64,000 nucleotides of DNA from Kuafuiihalomonas sp964473255 (GCA_964473255.1 CAYYOT010000008.1:44859-108858), one strand, 5' to 3'. Numbered from the stretch's first letter, positions 18,428-27,362 are shown. Numbers and translations: made by a program. The notes: a model not told the origin generated them from the letters alone.

Positions 18428-19741
18428 TCAAAGGAGATTCGCCGCGAGCTCGGCGAGCGCCGAGCGCTCACCTTTGAACAGCGTCACGTGGCCCGCGATC
18501 CGCTCCTGTCGAAAGCGATTCACGACATGGACGAGACCGTTGTTCGTGGAGTCCATGTACGGGTTGTCGATCTGGTACGGGTCCCCGGTCAGCACGATCT
18601 TGGTGCCGTCACCCGCTCGAGACACGATCGTCTTCACCTCATGCGGAGTGAGGTTCTGTGCCTCGTCGACCACCATGAACTGGCTGGGGATCGAGCGGCC
18701 GCGAATGTAGGTCAGAGGCTCGATCTGGAGGATGCCGAGATCGATCAGCTCCCGATAGCTGCGTCCTCCCTTCTTCTCGTCGCTCGATAGGCCCATCAGG
18801 AACTCGACGTTGTCGAAGATCGGCTGCATCCAGGGAGACAGCTTCTCCTCGACCGTACCCGGAAGGTAGCCGAGATCCTTACCCAAGGGAAAAATCGGGC
18901 GCGACACGAGGACCCGCTGATAGATCGACTCCTCCGTTGCTTTGTGGAGGCCAGCGGCGATGGCCAAGAGCGTCTTTCCGGTACCCGCTTTGCCTACGAG
19001 GGTGACGAGCTTGATGTTGTCGTCCATCAGAAGGTCGATGGCGAAGGATTGCTCTTTGTTGCGCGGCCGAATGCCCCAGACTCCGTCCTTCAAACGGGTG
19101 ATCGGCGCCACCTTTTCGTGATCGCCGGAGACGCGGCCGAGCGCCGCATGGCTCGGGTTCACGCGGTTTCGTACGTGGACGAACTCGTTGGGCGCGTAAT
19201 CACCTTTTGGAAGCGGGAGCTGTCCTTGGCTGTAGAAGTTGTCGACGTCTTCCGGGTCGACCTCGAGCTCGACCACCCCGGTCCACAGCTCGTTGATCTC
19301 CATCCGGTCGTGGTCGTAGTCCTCGGCGGTCAGGCCGAGGGCGTCGGCTCTGATCCGCAGGTTGACGTCCTTCGACACGAGGATGGTCGGTGTGTTGGCC
19401 GCGCGATCCTTGACGTCGAGGGCCACGGCCAAGATCCGATTATCGGCGACGTGACTGCCCCGGATCACGTCGTCGGGGACGGCGCGATTCGAGAACATGA
19501 CCTGCAGGTCGCCTCCGCCGGGGAGCTCGACACCCTGGCTGATGTCGCCCTGCTTCCGCAGTTCGTCGAGCGTGCGGCTGACCTGCCGCGCCGAGCGTCC
19601 GAGCTCGGAGAGGTCGCGCTTGAAGCGGTCGATCTCCTCGATGACGTAGATCGGAACGATGACGTTATTGTCCTCGAACGCGTACATCGACGCGGGATCG
19701 TGGAGCAGAACGTTGGTGTCGAGTACGAAGTTCTTCCTCAA
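18428..19741 (-). CDS. phoH: PhoH-family ATPase with N-terminal PIN domain (PhoH2 type)
   Basis: A 437-residue protein. Residues 1-150 are a PIN ribonuclease-like domain beginning VLDTNVLLHDP, with acidic residues at VIEEIDRFK and in the ADNRILAVALD segment. Residues about 215-437 are a PhoH ATPase with Walker A GKAGTGKT near 247-254 and a Walker B-like VVDEAQN. PIN-PhoH proteins are known to couple RNA unwinding with RNA cleavage; here that is family inference. The start is TTG at 19741, overlapping the stop of the GGDEF gene as TTGA. The barrel gene follows after 4 bp. This is an ordinary chromosomal PhoH2, not a toxin-antitoxin pair. Confidence 0.88.
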   Translation of the reverse strand: MRKNFVLDTNVLLHDPASMYAFEDNNVIVPIYVIEEIDRFKRDLSELGRSARQVSRTLDELRKQGDISQGVELPGGGDLQVMFSNRAVPDDVIRGSHVADNRILAVALDVKDRAANTPTILVSKDVNLRIRADALGLTAEDYDHDRMEINELWTGVVELEVDPEDVDNFYSQGQLPLPKGDYAPNEFVHVRNRVNPSHAALGRVSGDHEKVAPITRLKDGVWGIRPRNKEQSFAIDLLMDDNIKLVTLVGKAGTGKTLLAIAAGLHKATEESIYQRVLVSRPIFPLGKDLGYLPGTVEEKLSPWMQPIFDNVEFLMGLSSDEKKGGRSYRELIDLGILQIEPLTYIRGRSIPSQFMVVDEAQNLTPHEVKTIVSRAGDGTKIVLTGDPYQIDNPYMDSTNNGLVHVVNRFRQERIAGHVTLFKGERSALAELAANLL

Positions 19742-21693
19742 ACCTGGGCCTGGAGGGGGCTCATGGCCCCCTCGTGACCCTTAGCCGATGCCTCGGGCCC
19801 AGCGCAACGCGAAGCTCGGTGGCAGCGGACTCGGTTGCGCCCCGTACGTTTGGCTTCGTACAGAGCCTGATCCGCCCGACTCAAGAGCTCCTCACGGTTT
19901 TGGGCACCGGCGGGGAACGCGCAGACGCCGATGCTCGCCGTGACCTTCAGCTCTCCGAAGTCTCCGGCAACCCTCATGCGCTCGATGCCTCGTCGCGCTC
20001 GCTCGGCAAGTTCGACCGCACCCGCAGCGTCGGAACCCTCGAGCAAGATGACGAACTCTTCGCCCCCGTAGCGAGCCACCACGTCGGTCTTGCGCGCGAT
20101 TCCCTGTAGCGACTCGGCGATCCCTCGGAGCACTCGGTCGCCGACCGGGTGCCCGTAGGTGTCGTTGATGACCTTGAAGTGATCCGCGTCGACGAAGGCG
20201 ATGGAGACCGGGTGGCCGAGGCGCCGCCCGCGCTCCAGCGACCGACGCAGCATTTCTTGGAATCGCCGATGATTGACGAGGCCGGTGAGCCCGTCGGTCG
20301 TGGCCATCCGCTGGACCTGGTCGTACATTCGGGCATTGGCCAGGCTGACGGCGGCTCGGGCGGTCAAGACCTCGATCTGCCGGTCACGTTCACGGTCGAT
20401 ACGACGAGGATCGGTCGTCGACCCGACCAGCAGCGTGCCCAGCACTTCATCGCGGTGGGTCAGGGGATAGACCTTGAGCGCCGCGAGGCTCGCGCCGAGG
20501 GCGCCCAGGGGCGGCGGGCGCGCTGGACCGGTCGGGCCGGCCCGCGGTACGAAGGACAGGGCGGTCTTCGTGCGGTGCACCTGGGCGATGAGGTTCGAGC
20601 CATCGTCTGGAAGCTCGCCGTCGATGAGGCGCTGCTCGACTATTGAGGGTGCGTCTGCAGCCACGATGCGGTGGGCGCCCTCGGCGGTTCGCACGCTGAC
20701 TGCGACCACGTTGCTGTCCACGAACGCCCGGGTGCCCTCCACGAGGCGCTGGCCGACCTGGTCGACGCCCAACGCTTCCCCGAGCAGACGCACGGCGTGA
20801 AGGATCCGGTCTTGGTCGTCCCGAACGCGGTCCATCTCCACGAAGATGCGCTCGGCGTCGATCGCATGTCCGAGACCGAGGCCGGCGGCGAACAGAATCG
20901 CGTCATCGTCGTCGGTGAAGGGCAGGTCCGCGGATCGCTCGGTGGTCAGTACGCCCTGGAGGCGCCCGTCGTAGAACACCGGGACGGCCGCGACCGACCG
21001 GGCCGCGGAGCCGGGTATCAGCTCACGAGCGCCGTCTCGAGAGCGAATCCGCATGGGTCGACCCGTTTTCACGACCGCTGCCAAAGCTCCTTCGGGGACG
21101 AACTCGGTCCGGCCACCCCCTCTCCGCTCGACGAGACGACCGCCGTCCGCGGTGACGGCGAACAGCTTTGCTTCGTTCGCCCGAACCGAGCGAGCGACCA
21201 GGTCGAGCTGGCCTTCCAGCCAACGTTCGAGAGCCCGGGCGCTGCCGATCTGGCGCAGCGTCTCGCGTTCGGCGGGACTGCGAGAGGGTCCCGTGGGTAG
21301 GACCGACCCGATCAGCCGAAAGTCTTCAGCCTCGCGCATCAGGCGATCGAGCCTCTCTTGAACCTCGCGGCGGCTCGCCCGGCGCAGTCGACGGGTCTCG
21401 AAAGCCACGATTCCGCCGAACGACGCGCCAAAGAGAGCGACGAAGCCGCTCCGGAGGAGAAGCTCGGGTGGAGTGAGTCGTCCGTCGACGAGCAGCAGCA
21501 CGTCGATGCCGACGATGACGATGGCCGCGAAGCCGGCCGGACCGGTTCCGGCCTGCAGCAACGAGGCCTGCACCCAGAGAATGGCGAACGGGAAGGCGGT
21601 TCGAATCCAAGCCTCAGGTCCGAACTCGACGATGATGACCCACGAGAGGAGGCCCGCGACGACCCACAGTCCGCGACGGGCTCGCTCAGTCAT
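19738..21693 (-). CDS. Membrane-anchored diguanylate cyclase with GAF-like sensor region
   Basis: A 651-residue protein starting at the ATG at 21693; the start is chosen because the upstream extension is unlike protein and would cover ftsB. Residues about 5-110 hold several membrane segments. About 160-460 contains two GAF-like stretches. The C-terminal 170 residues are a GGDEF domain with the active-site variant RYGGEEF, a catalytically competent form. The product-inhibition motif RxxD (RKTD) sits five residues before it. It should make cyclic-di-GMP at the inner membrane in response to an unknown signal. The C-terminus ends in a poorly conserved 30-residue tail. It overlaps ftsB upstream by 8 bp and phoH downstream by 4 bp. 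Confidence 0.85.
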   Translation of the reverse strand: MTERARRGLWVVAGLLSWVIIVEFGPEAWIRTAFPFAILWVQASLLQAGTGPAGFAAIVIVGIDVLLLVDGRLTPPELLLRSGFVALFGASFGGIVAFETRRLRRASRREVQERLDRLMREAEDFRLIGSVLPTGPSRSPAERETLRQIGSARALERWLEGQLDLVARSVRANEAKLFAVTADGGRLVERRGGGRTEFVPEGALAAVVKTGRPMRIRSRDGARELIPGSAARSVAAVPVFYDGRLQGVLTTERSADLPFTDDDDAILFAAGLGLGHAIDAERIFVEMDRVRDDQDRILHAVRLLGEALGVDQVGQRLVEGTRAFVDSNVVAVSVRTAEGAHRIVAADAPSIVEQRLIDGELPDDGSNLIAQVHRTKTALSFVPRAGPTGPARPPPLGALGASLAALKVYPLTHRDEVLGTLLVGSTTDPRRIDRERDRQIEVLTARAAVSLANARMYDQVQRMATTDGLTGLVNHRRFQEMLRRSLERGRRLGHPVSIAFVDADHFKVINDTYGHPVGDRVLRGIAESLQGIARKTDVVARYGGEEFVILLEGSDAAGAVELAERARRGIERMRVAGDFGELKVTASIGVCAFPAGAQNREELLSRADQALYEAKRTGRNRVRCHRASRCAGPEASAKGHEGAMSPLQAQV

Positions 21694-21943
21694 CGAAGTG
21701 CACCACCCGCTCCCGTGGGCGAATCCAACCCAACTCGTCGCGAGTGACGGCTTCCATGTACTCCGGGTCGGTTCGTAGGGCTCGGACTTCGGCGCGAAGG
21801 CGCTGGTTGTCCGCGCGAACGGCGTCGACCGCTTTTCGCAGGCCCTGCATTTCCGCGCGGAGTGCTGCGTGCCGACGAATTCCACCCTCGCCCAGGAGAG
21901 CCGCGAGGACGAGGCCGATCACGACGAGGCTGCCGACGCCCAT
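21686..21943 (-). CDS. ftsB: FtsB/DivIC-like septum formation initiator
   Basis: A small protein, 85 residues from the ATG at 21943; a GTG at 21978 would add 12. One N-terminal membrane segment (LVVIGLVLAALL) is followed by a coiled coil with heptad leucines (LRAEMQGLRKAV, NQRLRAEVRALR). The end contains RDELGWIRPRERV, matching the RxELGxxxPGE-type motif common in FtsB proteins. FtsB joins FtsL and FtsQ in the divisome. It is too small and too overlapped (8 bp with the GGDEF gene) for size alone to prove it, but the layout is characteristic. Confidence 0.75.
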   Translation of the reverse strand: MGVGSLVVIGLVLAALLGEGGIRRHAALRAEMQGLRKAVDAVRADNQRLRAEVRALRTDPEYMEAVTRDELGWIRPRERVVHFDD

Positions 21944-22032
21944 CGCCGTTCGCGCATCGAGCCGAGGGAGGTACACCGAGGCCGAAGCTAGCTCCGCTCC
22001 GAGTTCCCCGCAAAAAACGAACGGGCGCCTTT

Positions 22033-22530
22033 CTACCGGGCGAGAGCGTCCACGATGCGCTCCAAGACCCCAGCCTGCCAGACCCCGTCCGACCGCGCGG
22101 CAACCCGGCCCTTCCGGTCCAAGACGATCGACGTCGGGATCAGATAGATGGCCCCGAAAGGACCGGCCTCGCTCATGAAGTGGTCGCGCTGGTCGACCCG
22201 CCCCACCGCGTACGGCACCTGGAAACTCTCCGCGAAGATCTCGACGGTCAGCCGGTCGTCGTCCATGGCCAGACCGACCACTTCGACCGACTCCGAGTGG
22301 AGGCGAGCCAGAGTGGAAAGACGAGGAACCTCCAGAAGAGCCAGATCGGACCAGGTCGTGAAGATATGAATCACCACGATGCGCCCCCGCAGGGAGCCCA
22401 AAGTTTGGACGTCGCCGTCCAGAGTCCAAAACCGTAGGGAGATGGGATGGTCGGGGAGCCGGGGCTTTTCGGTCTTGCCCGCGCAGCCGGCGAGGGCCGC
22501 CATGACCAATGCCGTGGTCAAGCGAAGCAT
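22033..22530 (-). CDS. TlpA/redoxin-like lipoprotein lacking the CXXC active site
   Basis: A 165-residue protein with a lipoprotein signal (LAGC lipobox, Cys16) and a thioredoxin fold like TlpA. VVIHIFTTW aligns with the family's VLVNFWATWC, but the CxxC that should follow reads SDLA, so both redox cysteines are missing. The later YLIPTSIVLDRKG fits the cis-proline loop and strand (family pattern G-x-P-T-x-F-x-x-D-x-x-G). It cannot be an ordinary thiol-disulphide oxidoreductase; it may be a structural or binding relative on the periplasmic side of the membrane. Its start overlaps the stop of the upstream RluA-type gene by 13 bp. Confidence 0.75.
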   Translation of the reverse strand: MLRLTTALVMAALAGCAGKTEKPRLPDHPISLRFWTLDGDVQTLGSLRGRIVVIHIFTTWSDLALLEVPRLSTLARLHSESVEVVGLAMDDDRLTVEIFAESFQVPYAVGRVDQRDHFMSEAGPFGAIYLIPTSIVLDRKGRVAARSDGVWQAGVLERIVDALAR

Positions 22531-23441
22531 GCCGAAAGGTCCTCCCAGCCTTCGGGGAGCGGCGCGATGACGCGCTGCCCTTCGATCGTGATCGTCGAAG
22601 CATGCAGACCCAGTCGCTCGAGCGCCGAAGCCACGTCGGGTGGGGCATAGGTGCGGTCACCGGCGATCGGTGTTTCCGCGTATGCCAAGTGCGCGCGCAC
22701 CTGATGGTGGCGACCCTGACGGGTTGCGACTTCGACTCGCGCCCATCCTTCGAGCGAGTCGACGATGCTGACGCGACTCTCCGGCGCCGAAGGGTCGTCC
22801 GCCGGATGCACGCGCACGCGACCTCGGCCGCGCGACTCGATCTCGGCTCGCACCGAGAAGGCGCCCGGTGGGCGGCCCCAGTGGACGAGGGCGGTGTAGC
22901 GCTTGTCGACTTCGCCCTGGCTGAAGCGTCGACGTAGGCGTCGACGCGCCGACTCGCTGGTGGCGAACACGAGGACGCCGGAAGCGTCGTTGTCCAGGCG
23001 ATGCACGGCTCCGCCCTCCAGCGCCGGACCCGCGTTCGCGACCCGCGGGTCGTGGGCGACGGCGGCATGAAGCGCCGAGTCCGGGGAGCGCACGTGGCGA
23101 GGCAAGGAGGGTAGGCCGCTCGGCTTGGAAAGAGCGAACCAGTCGGGCCCGGCTTCGATCAGCGGACACCGCTCGAGGAGGTCGGGGCGTCCGGTGATCC
23201 GAAAGGAGGCTCTCGGCTCGAACTCGGACAGGTCGAGGTCTTCGGTCCCTTTCGCCGGCCGACCGGGCGCCTGCTGCCGCCCGTCGACGCGGATCCAGCC
23301 GCGGGCGAGGGCCGCTCTGACCTCTCGGACCGAGATCTGGACGCCGTGACGCTCGAGCAGGGACCGTACGGCGTGGTCGAGCCGTGCACCGGCGTCGGTC
23401 GGCCCGAGCGAGGCATGGCCGGGCTTCACCGGAACGCTCAA
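22518..23441 (-). CDS. RluA-family pseudouridine synthase
   Basis: About 307 residues from a TTG at 23441 that overlaps the stop of the aldehyde dehydrogenase gene (TTGA); a GTG at 23429 is an alternative. The N-terminal 80 residues resemble an S4-like RNA-binding domain (LDHAVRSLLERHGV, then ARGWIRVDGR). The catalytic motif HRLDNDASG carries the conserved aspartate, and the later RQGRHHQVRAHLAY is the usual RluA C-terminal motif. It converts uridine to pseudouridine in rRNA or tRNA; the target site cannot be told from sequence. It is one of three RluA-family members in this window. Confidence 0.85.
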   Translation of the reverse strand: MSVPVKPGHASLGPTDAGARLDHAVRSLLERHGVQISVREVRAALARGWIRVDGRQQAPGRPAKGTEDLDLSEFEPRASFRITGRPDLLERCPLIEAGPDWFALSKPSGLPSLPRHVRSPDSALHAAVAHDPRVANAGPALEGGAVHRLDNDASGVLVFATSESARRRLRRRFSQGEVDKRYTALVHWGRPPGAFSVRAEIESRGRGRVRVHPADDPSAPESRVSIVDSLEGWARVEVATRQGRHHQVRAHLAYAETPIAGDRTYAPPDVASALERLGLHASTITIEGQRVIAPLPEGWEDLSACFA

Positions 23442-25129
23442 CCCAGGATGGCTGAAAACGCCAAGCCAGGGACCTTCAGCCAGCTCGGTGAGTGCTCCAT
23501 CGCGACCATGCGTCGCCCGGCTTCGGCCGCATGGTGATGGTCGGCGAACCACAGCGGCTTGGGAAACGCGGGCATGGGTCCCCTCACCACTGTCTTTTCG
23601 ATGCCTTCGAGCAAGTAGGTGTTGTGCACCCACCCCGTACCGCTCTGGATGTCTTCCGGTGCGCTCCCGGGGTAGCCGCCCCAAGCGGTCGATCCCCACG
23701 CGTAGGCCAGAGCCGGCCAGTGGTTGATGGCGACCGTGCCGTACCTCAGCTCGTCGACCGCCTGGTCGAGACGGGCCTTCACGGCGGGCACCTCGGTCTG
23801 GTCCTTGCTCATGACCATGGTCGCGTTCAGCGTGCCCCAGATTCGCTCGTTCATGAAACGGGTCGAGGCATCGATGAACTCCAATGAATCTGGAACTTCG
23901 AGTTCGATCCAAGAGAGCACCGAACAAAACGGCTCGACCCGAAAGATCGGGTCGGCCTGATCGTTCGGGTCGATGCCTCGGATCAGCGTCCAGGGCAGTC
24001 GTTCGGAGGTCTCTCGACCGATGCGCTCGACGCCGGGCCGGCCCTCGGTCAGGAGCTGATACCGGTCGCGCGCACCGGGATAGTAGGCGTGCCGGGTCGG
24101 AACCCGCCGCAGGAAGACCTCCACCCGGCGAAAAAGCGCATCCGCCTGGTGCCAGCCCTTCGCGACCAAGACGATCTTGGCCGCGGCGCAGTTGAACGAA
24201 GCGTTGTTCGTCACCATAGCCACCAGGTTGTGGGCGATGAAGTCGAGCTCCGCGTCGGTGTACACTCCGGGCACGATCGCCACCGGGCTGATGTTCCCGA
24301 GCTCCGCCAAGAGAGGCTTGTCGAGGCGCGGTGCTCCGCTTCTCTTTTGCTCTTCGCCCTCGGCGCCGGGCCCCCACACGATGGCGTCGTAGGTTCGGTC
24401 GGAGCCAGTCATGTGCAGCTCCGTCACGTCCGGATGCTCCACCAGGCGCCGCCCGGCCTCGGCTCCTCCGTAGGCGAATTCGACCGCGCCCATCTCGATG
24501 AGCGGCGCGAGCGCCCGCTGGAGGAAGGGGCCGACCCACTCGTTCACGGGGTTGACCTTCACCACCGCGGGGACCTGGTGGTTCACACAGGAGGTCAGCG
24601 CGTCGAGGGCCGGGATCGATGCCACGTTGCCTGCGCCGAGGATCCCGCAGAGACCACCCCGGCGAGCTCGCGCGGTGCGACCGGCGGCTGCGATCGTGGC
24701 GTCGACGGTCTGGCCTTCGCGCATGACCTCATGGGCGCGATACCCGCGAAGGAGGGCCGAGTCGTAGGCGTCGACGGGAAAGACATCGACCACCGTTCGA
24801 CCGTCGGCGCGGGTCGAGACCTGGGAGGCGTCGATCGTCGATCGGCCTTCGTGCAGCCGGCGAAGGCTCCGACTGAGCAAGCGGAGGCCCCGCAGAAGCG
24901 GGACCGGGCCGGCCAGCCATTCTTCGGGATGGTCCGCGGGGAGCGACTTGGCCTCATGACCGCGCGCAACCCAGGCCGAGGCCACGTCAAACGTCGTGTC
25001 CCGGCACGCATCGAGCGCTTCGGCCTGCTCAGCGAAACTCGCATTCATCCATCGGTCGCGGCGGGCCTCGAGGCGCTCGATGGCCTCGTCGACCGGCGCG
25101 AACTGGGGAGCGACCTCGGCGACGTGCAT
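23438..25129 (-). CDS. Aldehyde dehydrogenase family protein
   Basis: A 563-residue protein starting at the ATG at 25129; the upstream extension runs into the methyltransferase gene and is rejected. Family signs are the NAD-site stretch (AVVKVNPVNEWVGP), the general-base loop (LAELGNISPV) and the catalytic cysteine in ASFNCAAAK (Cys314). It is longer than the usual 480-500 residues and has an unusual N-terminus of about 150 residues, so it belongs to a divergent ALDH group and the substrate is unknown. It lies 28 bp after the PRMT-like gene and overlaps the pseudouridine synthase gene by 4 bp, so it is probably part of the lexA-led transcription unit. Confidence 0.78.
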   Translation of the reverse strand: MHVAEVAPQFAPVDEAIERLEARRDRWMNASFAEQAEALDACRDTTFDVASAWVARGHEAKSLPADHPEEWLAGPVPLLRGLRLLSRSLRRLHEGRSTIDASQVSTRADGRTVVDVFPVDAYDSALLRGYRAHEVMREGQTVDATIAAAGRTARARRGGLCGILGAGNVASIPALDALTSCVNHQVPAVVKVNPVNEWVGPFLQRALAPLIEMGAVEFAYGGAEAGRRLVEHPDVTELHMTGSDRTYDAIVWGPGAEGEEQKRSGAPRLDKPLLAELGNISPVAIVPGVYTDAELDFIAHNLVAMVTNNASFNCAAAKIVLVAKGWHQADALFRRVEVFLRRVPTRHAYYPGARDRYQLLTEGRPGVERIGRETSERLPWTLIRGIDPNDQADPIFRVEPFCSVLSWIELEVPDSLEFIDASTRFMNERIWGTLNATMVMSKDQTEVPAVKARLDQAVDELRYGTVAINHWPALAYAWGSTAWGGYPGSAPEDIQSGTGWVHNTYLLEGIEKTVVRGPMPAFPKPLWFADHHHAAEAGRRMVAMEHSPSWLKVPGLAFSAILG

Positions 25130-25157
25130 GGTACCGCAGCTACCGGGATCGCAGGCC

Positions 25158-26105
25158 TCACTCCAACCGAAAACTCTGCTCTTCGGAGCCGACCTGGACA
25201 TCCAAGCGGAGGTTGCGCCGCTCATCCGGGTCGCGACTCAACCGTACGTGGGCGGTGATCCGTTCATTCGCCCGCACCAGCCGGGGCGGAAATGGAAGAA
25301 ACGTCTGGGCCCAGTGCGTCTCCCGTTCCCCGGGCGCCGTGGACAGCCGCACGTTCGTCGACAGCTGGGCCTCGAACCAGCCGACGAATCCCACCATTCG
25401 CCCATCGCGCTCGCCTCGGAACTGAAGCGTGCACGCTTGCAGGCCGGCATCGGGCCCGTCGGTGCGGCAGTCGATCGCGGCCAAGCACTGCGGGTCGGCG
25501 AGCCGGGCCGCGTCGTCGATCACGACTTGAGCTGCCCGCGCCTGCCGCAGCTCCAGAGCTTCGAGCGAGGAAAAGTCGAAGCCCTCGACCGGGCGGCTCC
25601 AAAAGCCGGGACCGTCGGCGATGTAGCCCACCGCATCGTCGACCGGCGCCAGGTAGAGCTCCACCGCCGCCGGCAGCATGATGCCATCCGAGCGAAGGAA
25701 GCGGTCCCGAACGACCGAGATGTCGGGCCACATGTCTTCGACCAGCGCGAAGTTCCCGAGCCACTCGCTCACGATGACATCGACGGGACCGTCGAGCTCG
25801 AGCTCGGCCGCCGGTCCGTGCAGCACGCGAACGACGTCGGTGAGTCCGTTGGCTTTCACGAGGTTGGCCGCGGCTTGAGCGATGCGGCTCTGGTCGATGG
25901 CCACGACGCGGGCGGCTCCGGCGCGGGCCGCCAGCATTGCGAGGATCCCGGTGCCGCAGCCGATGTCTAGGACTCGGTCGCCCGGACGGACGCTCTCCTC
26001 GATCGCTGCTGCGAACGCCCGCGTGCGGGTTCGGTCGCCCACCATGCGACGTTGCAGTTCGAGGTCACCATACCAGCGGAAGTACTCCGCGTCGGAGGGC
26101 TCCAT
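25158..26105 (-). CDS. Protein arginine methyltransferase (PRMT)-like SAM methyltransferase
   Basis: A 315-residue protein with every diagnostic PRMT motif. The N-terminal YFRWY with MVGDRTRTRAF matches the pre-motif helix. VLDIGCGTG (45-53) is motif I and Asp71 the ribose-binding acid. The double-E loop SEWLGNFALVEDM has its two glutamates 9 residues apart (Glu114 and Glu123), as in PRMT1. ETHWAQT near the C-terminal barrel is the THW loop. Eukaryotic PRMTs methylate arginine side chains; bacterial relatives are rarely characterised, so the substrate here is unknown. It starts 7 bp after the lexA stop, suggesting co-transcription. Confidence 0.82.
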   Translation of the reverse strand: MEPSDAEYFRWYGDLELQRRMVGDRTRTRAFAAAIEESVRPGDRVLDIGCGTGILAMLAARAGAARVVAIDQSRIAQAAANLVKANGLTDVVRVLHGPAAELELDGPVDVIVSEWLGNFALVEDMWPDISVVRDRFLRSDGIMLPAAVELYLAPVDDAVGYIADGPGFWSRPVEGFDFSSLEALELRQARAAQVVIDDAARLADPQCLAAIDCRTDGPDAGLQACTLQFRGERDGRMVGFVGWFEAQLSTNVRLSTAPGERETHWAQTFLPFPPRLVRANERITAHVRLSRDPDERRNLRLDVQVGSEEQSFRLE

Positions 26106-26111
26106 TCGCTG

Positions 26112-26792
26112 TCAAGTGAGCTTTCGATAGACTCCGACCACTACACCGAGGATCGAAGTCGAACGAAAGTCGCGCTTCCTGACCACGATGGGTTCCATCG
26201 CGGAGTTCTCCGGGATCAGACGAATCGAGTCACCCCGAGGCTCGAACCGTTTGACGGTCGCTTCCCCATCGATCATGGCCACCACGATGTCGCCTTTACG
26301 CGCTTCGATTTGCTTCTGCACGAAGATGTAGTCGCCGTCGTGAATGCCGCCTTCGATCATCGAATCACCGGAGACCCGCAAGGCGAAGACCCCGGCTTGC
26401 GGCGCTCGGCCGAGGAAGAACCGATCCACGAAGACCGTGGACTCGGGCGCTTCGTCGGCCAGGATCGGACTGCCGGCCGCCACTCGACCCAAGACCGGGA
26501 CCGCGACCGCATCTCCGGTATCCGGGATGAGGGCGGGGATGACGTCGTCGACCTTGCCCGGGGCGTCGGCGGGTTCTTCCAGAGAGACGGGACGCAGCGC
26601 CCGACTCTTGAGCCCCTCGCGGATGAGGAAACCCTTTCGCTCCAGTGCTTTGAGGTGGTCGTTGACGCCGTTGGTCGACCGGATCCCCATTTCTTCTCCG
26701 ATCTCGCGGATGGTGGGCGGGTAGCCCTGCTCTTCGATGCGAGCCGTGATGAAGTCGAGGATTTGGCGCTGTCGCGAGGTCAGATCCTGCAC
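26112..26792 (-). CDS. lexA: LexA repressor of the SOS response
   Basis: 226 residues from a GTG at 26792; the alternative GTG at 26813 would sit on the operator. The N-terminal winged helix (LTSRQRQILDFI, then PPTIREIGEEMGI, STNGVNDHLKALERKG) binds DNA. The C-terminal half is an S24 self-cleaving domain with cleavage pair Ala106-Gly107, catalytic Ser144 (SGDSM) and Lys181. It should repress DNA-damage genes and cut itself when RecA is activated. A LexA-box-like sequence lies 13-29 nt upstream, consistent with autoregulation. The PRMT-like gene starts 6 bp after its stop. Confidence 0.95.
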   Translation of the reverse strand: MQDLTSRQRQILDFITARIEEQGYPPTIREIGEEMGIRSTNGVNDHLKALERKGFLIREGLKSRALRPVSLEEPADAPGKVDDVIPALIPDTGDAVAVPVLGRVAAGSPILADEAPESTVFVDRFFLGRAPQAGVFALRVSGDSMIEGGIHDGDYIFVQKQIEARKGDIVVAMIDGEATVKRFEPRGDSIRLIPENSAMEPIVVRKRDFRSTSILGVVVGVYRKLT

Positions 26793-26804
26793 GCCCGGAT
26801 AGTA

Positions 26805-26821
26805 CCTGAACACCCGTGTAC
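26805..26821 (-). promoter_or_regulatory. LexA-box candidate upstream of lexA
   Basis: On the minus strand GTACACGGGTGTTCAGG matches 15 of 17 positions of the Myxococcus xanthus LexA consensus CTRHAMRYBYGTTCAGS as I recall it. It lies just before the lexA start, where a self-repressing operator belongs. Confidence 0.55.
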
Positions 26822-26843
26822 GCGCAACATTTGTAGCCGCGGG

Positions 26844-27362
26844 TCAGTCCGAGGCTGCTCGCAGGGCGTCGATGAGGCTCCGGGTTTCGGGCTCTTCGAC
26901 GAAGTCCTCCGTCGCCTGCAGGCGCTGCTGAAGGAGCATGCGATTCACCTTGGCCCCGTCGCTGATGGCCGCTCGTAGGGCGACGAGGACGGATCGAAGG
27001 AGCTGTTCATCACGGACCTCCATCAGACGCAGGAGGAGCCGGGGCTCGGGGGGCAGCTCCAAGTCGGCGTCCAGATAGGCCCGAAGGCTGCTCTCGCCGG
27101 GATCATCATTCAGCTCGTCGGTCAGCCTGCGCCGGGCTTGGGCACTCTCGGAGGGAGGGCCCAACTTATCTCGGAGGCTGTTCGGGAGAGCCGCTCCGCC
27201 GGGCTTGAACAGCTTGTCGAGGTTCGACTTGTAGGAGCTGTAGGCGGCCGTCTTGGTTGCCCGCTCCTTTTTTGCCTCGGCGGGGTCTTGGCGGGGACGG
27301 CCCGAGCCCGACTCCCGAGCGCGGTCGATCTCTCGCCAGCTCTTCTTTCGGTCGTCCCCCAT
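26844..27362 (-). CDS. Conserved-looking protein of unknown function
   Basis: A 172-residue soluble protein. The N-terminal third is charged and basic (KKSWREIDRARESGSG, KKERATKTAAYSSYK); the remainder is helical with leucine-rich segments (RLLLRLMEVRDEQLLRSVLVALRAAI). No known motif, signal peptide or membrane segment is visible. It lies 3 bp after the next small gene and about 50 bp before lexA on the same strand, so the LexA box separates it from lexA. Function unknown; coding is supported by the long frame, the tight spacing and a natural amino-acid composition. Confidence 0.65.
   Translation of the reverse strand: MGDDRKKSWREIDRARESGSGRPRQDPAEAKKERATKTAAYSSYKSNLDKLFKPGGAALPNSLRDKLGPPSESAQARRRLTDELNDDPGESSLRAYLDADLELPPEPRLLLRLMEVRDEQLLRSVLVALRAAISDGAKVNRMLLQQRLQATEDFVEEPETRSLIDALRAASD

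Noticed and set aside
18428..19741. The PIN domain of PhoH read as a VapC toxin.
   Set aside because: It is continuous with a full PhoH ATPase domain and no antitoxin gene is adjacent.
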